A DNA stretch of 64,000 nt from Oryza sativa Japonica Group (lineage: Eukaryota > Streptophyta > Magnoliopsida > Poales > Poaceae): the NCBI RefSeq assembly GCF_034140825.1, contig NC_089035.1:43454001-43518000 (forward strand), read 5' to 3'. The position numbers and the translations under genes were made by a program. Below, piece after piece: positions 20,084-29,993 of the stretch. Under the pieces are notes generated by a model that ran no database searches, was not told the DNA's origin, and saw nothing but the letters and a program-made list of their open reading frames with translations. Each line of letters opens with the position of its first letter. The first letter of the stretch is position 1.

Positions 20084-23000
20084 TCACAAGTTAAATGCGA
20101 ACATGGATTCTACAGGTAGCTCTTCACAATGGAACTTGAGTTCATTCTGAAATCTCTGTAATACAAAGTGCTCATCCTCTGTTATGAGGGTTGTCACGCT
20201 GCAAGCTAACTTGGAGAATGGTTCTCTCCCAGTTCTTCCAGCACGATGCAGATAGTCAATAGCCGTCTTGGGAAGGTCAAAGTTGTATATGTGGCTGGTT
20301 TGTGGGAGGTCAAACCCTCTGCTTGCTATGTCAGTGGAAACTAGAAGAAAGCCTTTTCCCTTGACCTCCTGCAGAGGAACATCGATACTTGTGTGAAGAT
20401 ATGGATTTTTCAAAATCAAACATGTCTTTATAGTGGGAACGTCAGAAAGAATAGAAAGAGAACACGAACGGTGAATGATGTAGCACGGGCATTGAAATTC
20501 ATATCTTCTTCCAGTAGAAGGACCTCTAGGCTTCCCATGTACGTAGTTCTCAGGAATTCAACAACAACAGTAGTTGAAGGAGGGTGTCCAGCCTTCTTTG
20601 ATTTCTCAGACTAACAGAACAGGTTGAACAGTTAACAAACAAACTGCAAACGTGAGGTTGCCACACTACTATTCTGGTTAAGTAAATATTCATTCGTTCT
20701 AAAAGAATTGCTCAGACCTTGGTGAAAAACATATGATACTGCCCAGTTAGTAAACAAACCAAATTGCTAGTACTTACAAATGTCTGTGAATGCTGAATAT
20801 ACGGTTTTAAAAATTGGAAGTAATGTAAATGAAATATAGAACTGTTTTCAAGAAATATTAATGTATATATATTATGGTCTGGAGCTGGTAATTAATCATA
20901 GCACATTAGCACCAAGCTAGTACAGAATACCCTTATATGCTGGAGTGTACGGTACCCCTACACAAACAATGCTAATAGGTTCCATCGCCCCGGCATTTTC
21001 GGTATACAATGATAAAGGACATTTTGATTTTTTTTTAAAGTCTTGTTAAATGTTTTGTTGCTAGTCATAGGAACGATAAAAATAAAGAATATCAGCTAAT
21101 GGACTAGCTGGTGATTCCCATTGAAACAGAATCAGATATTAAATCTTCAATCGTACCAAAAATGAAAATTATTCCATACCAGCAGATAAAGACTATCTAT
21201 GATAAGTAACATTTTGTATTTGCATATAGGATAGCATAAATGGTCCATCATGAGGTCCCTTGGCCGGTTGGTCCCTCTAGAATAATTTCTAACCCCTAAA
21301 TTGGCACATCCCATCACCCTGGAGCAACACTATAATCAACATGCCATGGAGTAAATGGAATCCACAAGTAGCAATACCTGTTCAGCAACAAATATAATCC
21401 CTGACTTTGGTGCATCCTTCTCAAGCAAGGATAGTAAAACATGCAACCTTTCCTTCTTACTGCAGATCTGTACATTAATTAAAAAATTACCATAATCAGC
21501 AAGAACAAAAATCAGGTCAAAAGATATTTTTCAGGAGCAAGGGGGTTAGTCACCCATACTCGCAAGATTTTTCAGGAACAGAAAAGTAAAAGAGACTCAT
21601 GAGATCACTGAAAACTAAAAGAAGATGTGCAATGCTTTGTAAAAGGACTAAACTTTTGCCATAATCACATGCATGCTGTTTAATGAGCTTATGCAAGGAA
21701 TGCCCGTGCCTGTGGGTTTAGGTTTTAGGCCCCAACTGAAACACGCCTATTTACTATGTTCAAGACAGGTATTAAGTTCCACAGTTGTAGGAAATGATTG
21801 AAGGCATTTAGAATGTAAGATTATCATAAAAAGAAATTTATATGCCCACCGCATATTTGTGCTGGAGGTGAGAGGGCATGGGTTGTACAGGGTTGACATG
21901 AACATGAACCACATCAGTCTGCACACAGATAAGACAGAATATGCAAACATGAGGTCAAAAAGGTCCATCTTTTCATTCAATAATAATAGTGTACGTTCAA
22001 GCCATATAGATAAAGAAGTGCAACCTTAGTCCACTTATGTTGCACACAGTCATGCACAAAGCGATTGTGCTGAGGAATCGATGCGCTAGCAAATATGGTC
22101 TGACGACTGGAAGCTGCTGAATAAGATGTTAATATTTTGCGAAGAGAGCTTACTTGCTTTGACGACCCAAAAATAAAATCAACCTATCAAACAGCAATGA
22201 GTACATTAGGTATTCTGTCTTGAAAAAAATCAACTAAATGAGTTCCAAACTTCAAATAGCCTCTTGGGCTCTTTGCAAATATACAGAGTCAGATATTGCA
22301 TTAGCAGACTGAGCTTATACTGCAAAAAAGTTTGATTTAGGACTCAAGAATCACCTCATCAATAACTAATACTCTCATAGACTGAAGACTGAAAGCACGC
22401 TTCTCAATCATTTGGCACAAGCTTGCAACAGTAGCAACAATTATAGCCGGGGGCTCTGCCTGGAAATAGATCAATATAGTCAGCGGGGAAGCAAACAACA
22501 GGTAAGAGAAATTTAAATAGCCTGCTCTTTATGCGTCAAGTAGAAACAAAAAGAAAGTGAAGTGCGTACATCAGTATAACCAATTTGGCAACATTTACAC
22601 CAAGAGGCCTGAAAACTAATATCAAAGGGAGATATGGACATAACCACGGCATGGCTAAAATGCTCCTGTATTAAACTGAAGCACTATCACAGTTTTCTTT
22701 TTGGGCTAGGAACTGAAGAATTAGCTATTGAGCATAGACTGAAAATACCTTTACCCAACTCTTTTGCCTCCTTAGCATTCCACCATCAAGCAAAGCCATA
22801 ACGGTGCAGGCCTTTGCTGCAAGTATTCGAGCAACTTTGGTAACCTTACATTGGCACAATAACAGCAACAAGGTGAGTTAGAAGGGACGCACAAGGCAGG
22901 TGGAAGATAATTGCATAGCAAGCAGCCAAGCAGCTTATCACCTGCATGCCGAGCTCCCTGGTTGGGACCACAACCAGCGCTTGCACCGAGGATCTCCCAA

Positions 23001-23485
23001 AATCTATGGCCGAGAACACCGACAATAGATAGGCAAGTGTCTTTCCAGAACCCGTCTACATTCAACCAGCAATAGTAAGATCAGATTGCTATCACTGTAC
23101 AGCATGAAACAATCTAAGGAGAGTAAGCAAAGCTTGAGGAGGAGGAGGAACAGCACCTGTGCGTGGAGGATGCAGTCTTGGCCAGACAAGAGGACAGGCA
23201 AGGATTGCTCCTGCACCTCGGTAGGGACGACATAGCCAACCTCCTCAGCCCTGGAAGAAAATTAAACCCATGAGCATAAATAATTAAAAAAAAATCTCGA
23301 ACGAGGAAGAGAGGGAAGCACCTCTGGAGGACGTGCTCCGGGACGCGGCCGGCGCAGACCTCGCGGAGGGTGGCGGCGGAGGCGCGGAGTCGACGGAGGC
23401 GGAGGCGGTGGCGCAGCGTGAACGGGGCGAGGCCAGAGCGTAGGGTGGTGGAGAGTGGCGAAGCGCAGCCGGAGAACGCGGCCAT
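20084..23485 (-). CDS. RH58: DEAD-box ATP-dependent RNA helicase 58, plastid-type
   Basis: RNA helicase predicted to act in the chloroplast. Ten exons (minus): 23485-23322, 23250-23157, 23055-22942, 22844-22749, 22459-22355, 22183-22025, 21918-21850, 21467-21378, 20610-20470, 20368-20084, giving 438 residues. The N-terminus is Ala/Arg/Leu-rich with no acidic residues for about 38 positions, like a transit peptide. The Q-motif region precedes motif I TGSGKT (87-92). Motif II is DEVD (190-193) instead of DEAD, motif III is SAS (224-226), and motif VI is HRAGRTGR (385-392). STDIASRGFD lies in the second RecA-like domain. All introns have GT-AG ends and the frame closes exactly. The long minus introns contain no other gene. 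Confidence 0.93.
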
Positions 23486-23800
23486 GGAGGAGGCGGCGGC
23501 GGCCGCTGGCGCGCGCGGAGGCGGAGGCGGAGGCGGCGGCGGCGGCCGCGGGCAAGGCGGAGGCGGCCGCAGGCGAGGCGTCGAGGTCGCCGCCTACCTC
23601 CAGGGGTGGCACCTTGAGGAGGTGGCGTCGCTCCTCGCCGTCGACAGCCTCCTACGCCGGGTGGATGCGCCTCCGCCTCGACTATCTCGTGCCGCCGCTG
23701 CAGTTCCTCACCTTGCGTCGTGTTTGTGATTTTTGTCAAATTTTGTAATCGCCTAGTATTTGTGAATTTTTTTTTGTTAAAGTACAAAAACATCACAAGA
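23486..23800. other. GC-rich RH58 promoter / 5' flank
   Basis: Strongly GC-rich to about 23,700, with GGCGGC runs that create long open frames on both strands. A plus-strand ATG at 23,484 overlaps the RH58 start codon on the other strand. Its 80-codon product is Gly/Arg/Ala low complexity and I do not call it a gene. Confidence 0.5.
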
Positions 23801-23990
23801 GATGCTCATATTTGGTCGAAATGCTCATCACACAAGCTGAAATCACAGAATAGGGGCAAAATCATACAAAGCTAAAAAAAAACAGGGGCAAAAATGCAAT
23901 AACCACCAAGGGTATAAATGTCCTTTTTTCTACTGCTAACACTGTTAAAACAGGATGTTAGAAGTGGGGATACACGGCTGATTCAGATTC

Positions 23991-24090
23991 AAAAAGTGGG
24001 GGTAAAACTGCAAACCTTAAAAAGTGGGGGTAAAACTGCTAACCTTAAAAAGTGGGGGTAAAACAGCAATTGGCTTCGAAAGTGAGGGTA
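23991..24090. repeat. 28-bp tandem repeat, about 3.5 copies
   Basis: Units AAAAAGTGGGGGTAAAACTG plus an 8-bp CAAACCTT tail start at 23,991, 24,019 and 24,047, with a decayed fourth unit. There are no spacers between units, so this is a minisatellite. The surrounding DNA to 24,279 is noncoding. Confidence 0.85.
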
Positions 24091-24279
24091 GCAATGCAAT
24101 TGCCCCAGGATATTTTAGTCATTCTCCATCTCCACTAATTCCACCTCGGGATGCTAGGAATAGAATTTTTTTTGGATGGAGGGGAGTACTTATCAGCTGT
24201 ATTAATTAATTAATTAATTATTATTAGCTTGCGGCAGATCATCAGCTGTGTTCCATCACCAAGTACACTATTGCACTAA

Positions 24280-24565
24280 GGCCAATCCTAACCCAAGACA
24301 CTAGACATAGTTTACATAAATTGCATATCATCAAGAAACTAGTACCAGACACTAATCTTTCAATGAAAACACCACTTTTCCATATTTAAATTTAGTGCTA
24401 CTTCTCTCACATGATATTTTGGAAGTTGTGTAGAAACCATGTCTCATGCAAGACTTAGTTTTCTTATCTTTCCTCATTTATTCACTTGTCACATCATTTT
24501 TCATCCTAGGTGACAGCTTATTTAAAGCTATGGACACCATCCTAGTCATTAGATTGGAAATGGCC
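24280..24565. mobile_element. Tourist-like MITE
   Basis: 286 bp with related termini (GGCCAATCC ... and inverted GGCCATTTCCAATC), flanked on both sides by TAA (24,277-24,279 and 24,566-24,568). A 3-bp TAA/TTA target site is characteristic of PIF/Harbinger MITEs. It has no coding capacity. Confidence 0.65.
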
Positions 24566-24568
24566 TAA

Positions 24569-25032
24569 CAAGATTAACTGAGGACATCGCCACACACAAA
24601 AAAAAGAAACAACATTAAGCAGCTTAAATTATCGTTTCATGTTGGTCCAAGTTAGACTGGATTGGCTACTTGGCTTGACCCATGTACATATCTTACACAC
24701 ACAAATTTTACGTACCTAATTCGTATAAACCAACTAACGAATGTTAAAAAAAATCTAAAAAAAAGTGCATATACTTTTAATAGTATTACACCAGATGTAT
24801 ATAATATCGTAGATGTGTATAGCAGTTAGTTTATTTTTCTTATTAAAGAATCAATATATCTTTGCATTTTCTTGTATATCTGTGGTGTGCATATTCTTCA
24901 CTAGAATACAATCTGACCTCCAACAGTTCGGTTCCGTTCCATCCATGTACAAACATATACAGCTAGATTCCATTTCTACTTCTACTTGTACAGTGAAGTG
25001 AGTTGATCAGGCCGGTCCAGCCTGCAGCTTAG
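24569..25032. other. Noncoding interval, M48 gene 3' flank
   Basis: AT-rich sequence containing the presumed 3' UTR of the metalloprotease gene. No other gene or repeat is supported. Confidence 0.4.
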
Positions 25033-27286
25033 CTAGCTTGCATCGTGATCATTGAGCTGGAGCTGAATGACCTTCTGCTGCACCGTCTTGTACTCTCGGC
25101 TCCTGGACCACTCGTCGATCTCGCGGGCTCGCATCACCGGCAGAGGATGCGACAGCTCTCTCGTCTGAGCGTTCCTGCACCACACACACATATGCATATG
25201 ACAAACACCAAATTAATCTCACCAAGCAGTAGCAGCAAGTTAAAGCAGCAGCTGGAGTAAGAAGATGTTTGTTTGGCTGACCGGATGTACCAGCCGACGG
25301 GGTTTGACGCAGCTTTGTCGTAGGAGCGAGCTTGCTCCAGGAAGGCGTCCACGTTCAGCTGGTCCGCAAGCGACGGGCACCCTCCGGCCAGTTTCATCAG
25401 CACAGATATCACAACCTCTTGACAATCAATCAACACGCCCGTTCAGTCACATTAATCATCACCGAGTAGTAAGTACTAGTACACTGCTACAAATCCAATT
25501 CAGATTTTGATTACCTTGGGGTCCTGCACTACAAGAAGAGCCGCTCGATCACAAGTCAGCTCTGCAGCCCGGAGCCACCTGTAGAGCTGCTCTTCCAGAA
25601 ACCCAGCAACCATGCCAAATCCTGGTAAGATCAATACATGCATCTGATGGATTAATACTAGTGTACTCCCAATTTAAGGTTAGTTATTCAGATGGAGATC
25701 AGCTTACCAGGGACAGAGTATGCTCCCATTGTCAGTATGTTGGCAAATGTAAGCCACACGCCATGGTCACACTTGAGGTGTCCCAGTTCATGAGCCAACA
25801 CAGCCTAGCCAAACACACAAATCTTCACACCATGAGTTACTACTAACACCATAGTCTGATATGATATCTTCATGGTTTACAATGCAAAGACTGAAGAGAG
25901 CGGGTTAACTGATAAATAAACACACAGCTACTGATGATCACAGTCATGTATCTACCTGCAGTTCTTTTCTAGTGAGCAGCTCCACAAGGCTTGTATGAAC
26001 AACTATGAATGGCTTTTTGCCACTGATCGCTAAGGTGTAAGCATTAGGAACAGGGTTCTGCCGAATGTACAAGTCAGGAGCGTCTGTGTTCAATAGTTTT
26101 GCTGCCTCGGTCAAGATCTGATGAAGATCTGAAAGCTGAGGAAAAGAAACAAAAGTGTAAATGCCGCAATGGAGTAAGAAAAGAAATCATAAGATATATA
26201 AAAGACATGAAATGGTAGAACCAGTGTATGGTTGGATATCAGCGTTACTTATGCTCATTGTTTGTGCAATGTTCTACAAAAAGTTTTTTTTTCCCAACAA
26301 AAGTAATTTATAATATATCCATGGATTTGTCTGCATGTCTTATGCGTGCTTCTGCCTCTCTTTTGCTAGAATAACTCCATATTCATAGTGGAAGTAATAT
26401 TATGATTTACATGGAAAAGTTAAGCCTCATGGCTTTCTATCGGTACTACTGGTTTGTCCTTTTTTTTTATCTTTGATGAACTATTTTCCCCTTTCAATGA
26501 GGTTATCTGTTATTGCAATAATAAGTTAAGAAATTGAAAATGGCTTAAAAATGATTAACATGAAAAGCGCACCTGGTTTTCAGAGACTAGCACAGACGAT
26601 CCAATGTTCTGAAGTACCATAACTTGCTCAGAAACTGGTCCTGCATTAGCATTTAGGTAAAAAGAAAAAAAAAGATTAACAGCAAGAGAAAGGCACAGTA
26701 TGGAGCAGTAAATAACACTGTGAAGCAAATATTAATTCAGCTAAGTTAAAAGAGTTACAAAAAGGGGAATTGATCAGTGAAGGATGATAATAGTAATTGA
26801 TAAGGGTAACCTAAGGATGGGACTAAAGCTGAAAAGAAGAGAGGGGAATTATTGAGTAAGTGGTGGTGACCTAGCAAAGCCTTGCCCATATCATTAAGCC
26901 CTGGAACTGCTCTCAGCAGCAGTGTGTTCTGCAGGCCAAGGAAGGAGAAACTCAGCAATCATCCATCATCATTCAGGAAGGACATACTTAATCCTTGTAT
27001 TACATTACATATATACTACAGTAGGCATGATATATCATAAGCACTGCAGCAGTGGAAGCAGGCAGTAGCAAATTAATTGGGAATTCACCTGCTTGTCCAG
27101 CGGATGGCGGAAGTCGTCTGCATCAAGGCCCCGGGCGGCGACGGAGGCGCCGGCGCGGGCAGAGATGACCTGGCGGCGGGGCCGGTGCCAGTTGCGGCGG
27201 ACGTGCTCGTGCTGGTGTGGGAAGGTGGAGGCGGCCGGCGGCAGGAGGAGGCGGGGAGCAGAAGCAGCCGCCGCCGCCGCAGCCAT
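25033..27286 (-). CDS. Peptidase M48 family zinc metalloprotease, probably plastid-targeted
   Basis: Predicted zinc-dependent endopeptidase of the M48 (Ste24/HtpX-like) family. Eight exons (minus): 27286-27089, 26928-26871, 26640-26573, 26135-25956, 25804-25708, 25621-25515, 25415-25282, 25174-25033, giving 327 residues. The first exon encodes an Ala-, Pro- and Arg-rich N-terminus consistent with a transit peptide. The catalytic motif is HELGH at 173-177, and a third ligand candidate is Glu221 in ELTCD (ExxxD). I see no strong multi-span membrane region, so it resembles the soluble or peripheral plant M48 proteins. I chose the ATG that leads directly into the Ala-rich run; a start 12 codons upstream is possible. 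The upstream flank has site II elements and then MULE-2. Confidence 0.88.
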
Positions 27287-28055
27287 GAGGATGAGGGCAA
27301 GCAAATTAAGCAAAGTAAACAACGAGGGCGACGACCACTGCGCGGTAATTTCTGCTCAGCTGGTAAAATACTCTGGCAATTTCCCGCCGTTTCTTTTTTT
27401 TTGCTTTTCTTTTTTGTATGGTCACAGATGATGCAACTTGCAGCAAACAAGAGCAGCAGCTGATTTTTTTTGAAAGATAGCAGCAGCTGAAATTGACGAA
27501 CGAGTGATGCGAATAGATTCATCGCCATTCACCAGGCAGTCAGTTAAGCAAAGCTAGCAAGCAAGCAAACAACGCCACTCGATCATTATCAAGCAAGAGC
27601 AGCACGTCGCTGTCTGATCCATCGACTGACGTGTTCCATCTCAAACCGCTTAATTACCTAATAGCCTTCCTCACGGCCGGAATGAAGCCCTAGTAGTTTT
27701 TTACCTGAAATAATAAATTAACAAATAATGCATCGTCAAGATAGATATATATATTATACATACAGATAATTAAAGTCTAGAACTAAACGAATGTGTATAG
27801 CAATTAAGTAGCTCTTCCTTCTTACTATAGTTCGACAGCGATTAGTACGTACAGTAGAGTTCTTTTACCAGGTACCAACCACAGTGTGTAGTAGTAATAA
27901 GTCACTGCTGACGTCTCCTGCAGCCTGCAACGCGGCGCTTCATCGCGTTCGGCGTCGGGAGGAGGAACAATAAACGTAGTAGTATATGGTTAGAAGAGGT
28001 GGGCCGCGAATGGGCCAGCCTAGTACACCAGTGAAAACAAAGGGAACGTAGAGTA
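27287..28055. other. 5' flank of the M48 gene
   Basis: Probably contains a noncoding 5' exon and intron: a minus-strand acceptor-like TATTTCAG ends near 27,705. No protein-coding gene is supported. Short frames here are compositional. Confidence 0.45.
28001..28018. promoter_or_regulatory. Site II (TGGGCC) pair, likely M48 gene promoter
   Basis: TGGGCCGCGAATGGGCC holds two TGGGCC elements 5 bp apart. It lies 47 bp from the left end of MULE-2 and about 715 bp upstream of the M48 start codon, presumably just upstream of a noncoding first exon. Confidence 0.5.
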
Positions 28056-28065
28056 GTACTTTTTA

Positions 28066-28180
28066 GAATTTTTTTCGTTTTTAGATTTTTTTTAATATTT
28101 ACAGAAATAATCTATCGGCCAAAAAAAATTGCAAAAATATACCCTGCCGCCCCAGTGGTGGGCGGCAAGCTGACGTGGCA
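28066..28180 (+). repeat. MULE-2 terminal inverted repeat, left
   Basis: Pairs with 36,033-36,147 with a handful of substitutions and one or two single-base length changes. The outer 60 bp is AT-rich, then CTGCCGCCC and GCGGCAAGCTGACGTGGCA. The first ten bases, the AT-rich-then-GC-rich pattern and the ACGTGGCA word are shared with MULE-1. Confidence 0.9.
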
Positions 28181-28217
28181 GACGGCGGGTCGACCGCGCC
28201 GTCTGCCGCCGTCGGCC

Positions 28218-28264
28218 AAAATTGCAATTAGCCCCGAGGGCGGCAAGGGGCTAATTGCAATTTT
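28218..28264. repeat. 18-bp stem hairpin inside the MULE-2 left end
   Basis: AAAATTGCAATTAGCCCC at 28,218-28,235 pairs perfectly with 28,247-28,264 around an 11-base loop. It is placed comparably to the MULE-1 palindrome but is unrelated in sequence. Confidence 0.9.
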
Positions 28265-28755
28265 TGCCGCCCATAAAGAGCTTGCGGCCGTACTTTTTGC
28301 ATCTGGGTCCCTTGCCGCCGGACCCATATGCAAAAGGTATGGCCAAAAGATTTTTCTATGTTATGTTAATAATAAATAAAGAAGTATTTATTGGTAAAAC
28401 TTGTTATTATTGTTATAAAAATGTATTGAAGTTGGTTGTTTCGCAATTTCATATGTTAAGTGAGGTATTATTTTGTACCTTATTTGACGTATTAGTACTC
28501 GGATAATTAATATAGGCCTATCGCAGTCTCGGTCGTAGAAACATTATATGGACTTAAACAAGGAGAATTATGTAACATGAAGAAATAGTAGTACAATTTG
28601 AACATGATACAACTATTTCCATTGCGGTTACATAGATGATATTAGATTCGAACTAGGAGGGAGGTAGTGCAATAGTTGAACACAACGACAATGTAGTAAT
28701 GGGACAAGGAAGCATGACAGTAGAAATTTCAATATGTCAAGTTGTCCGATAATAG

Positions 28756-29573
28756 CTAACCCCTACGTGAGGATCCCTCTCCTCTCTCAAACCGCGCTTT
28801 AGTAACCCTGTATTGCTCTGGTAGTTCAAGCTGCATAACACGGCTAGGTGGAGTTAGAACCCTTCTGGTGTCTATCCATTCTCTGTATTGACATCTCCTT
28901 GGTGGTTCCTGGGAGGAAAGAATAGATGTAAAGCGAGCAAAGTTAGTAAATGTTGTGAGAAAATAAGGATTCATGTAATCAAAATATTCTTACCATGAAA
29001 TCGTCGTCAAGAATATTTGGACAAACAAAGAACCTTCGACCCAATGTTGTAGGCTTTATGGAACGGAGAACCTGACAACGATCACCACACCTGCATCTTG
29101 GACGGGCTTCCCATGGAGGGAGTGCCGTAGTTAGCACCCGACAGTCGCTCTGTTGTTCACGACATTATCGTTCATAAGCCGCTTTTCTATGTAAGTATTG
29201 CTCAATACTTTCGGATGCGAAATACCAGCGACCTTCTTGTAAACAAGTGCTTAGGTCGAGAACGGGATTTTTTGTATCGACCCACTCGATTTATGCGCAA
29301 GCCGTAGTGCGCGTCTGCCGAATAGAGTAGTGTTACGAAGAATAAAGCGATTGCCCATACGGAATGAATAAGCATGTGCAGATAATAAAATACCTCACGG
29401 TCATAGTTAGGGCACCTAAAAAAGCGCATTCCTCGAATATCAGGATTCCTCGAAGCCATTAGTTGGCATCGATCACCGCATAGGCAGAGAGGACGCTGGC
29501 ACCAAGGTGGTAGTAGGTATACACAAGGATCGCTACGCCAGTTCAGATCCTCAACACCCCGACGTCTAGCCAT
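28756..29573 (-). pseudogene. GRF-type double zinc-finger gene of MULE-2, one in-frame stop
   Basis: Three exons (minus): 29573-29394, 29284-28994, 28908-28756, with frame preserved at each junction and total 208 codons including the stop. Each half carries a zf-GRF module: LCLCGDRCQLMASRNPDIRG followed by MRFFRCPN, and RCRCGDRCQVLRSIKPTTLG followed by RRFFVCPN. Each module leads to a REW(V/I)DT motif across an exon junction. GRF fingers (known from TOP3A, APE2, NEIL3) bind single-stranded DNA, so a role in handling transposition intermediates is possible but inferred. One TAA (29,167-29,165) interrupts exon 2 between the fingers; otherwise both modules look whole. It lies downstream of the PMD gene on the same strand, inside the element. 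MULE-1 has no equivalent. Confidence 0.75.
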
Positions 29574-29747
29574 TGACGAAAGCCGGTAGGATTTGTAATG
29601 AAGCAAGTGGGGAAGAGAGTACTGAATGTGACTGAGTTCTGAAAGATTGTGAGGCCTCACTCGTTAAGGCGACTTATATAGGCGCAAAAAATCGAGTGAT
29701 ATCCCTGACATGTGAACGTGGTGGGGCATGGTGGGTACGCTTGATTG

Positions 29748-29912
29748 GCGCCGAAAGTTACATGCCTGATCGGCGCCGAAAGTTACATTGGTTGTATGCG
29801 GCAAATGGCGGGCAAATACTCGTATCGCACGCGAATAAAGGAGGCTGCATCGGTGCGGCAGAAAGTAGCCGTGCATGCGCCGAAAGGTATCGTGCATGCG
29901 CCGAAAGGTATC
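29748..29912 (-). repeat. Repeated subterminal motif CTTTCGGCGC in MULE-2
   Basis: Exact copies (minus strand) at 29,748-29,757, 29,773-29,782, 29,877-29,886 and 29,898-29,907. The last two lie in a 21-bp perfect tandem duplication (29,871-29,912). In element orientation the motif follows the PMD gene, as in MULE-1. It is a candidate protein binding site or shared 3' UTR element. Confidence 0.8.
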
Positions 29913-29993
29913 GTGCACATATAACAACAACGTAGTCATTACACAAGCATACAGTTTTAGAAAGTGAAGCAAATAAACAAAAAGAAGACTGCT

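Noticed and set aside
23370-23796. Several long frames on both strands upstream of RH58
   Set aside because: Gly/Arg/Ala-rich products of GCG repeats. None has a domain or splice support.
23991-24090. 28-bp repeats considered as a CRISPR-like array
   Set aside because: No spacers, nuclear plant DNA, units adjoin directly: a minisatellite.
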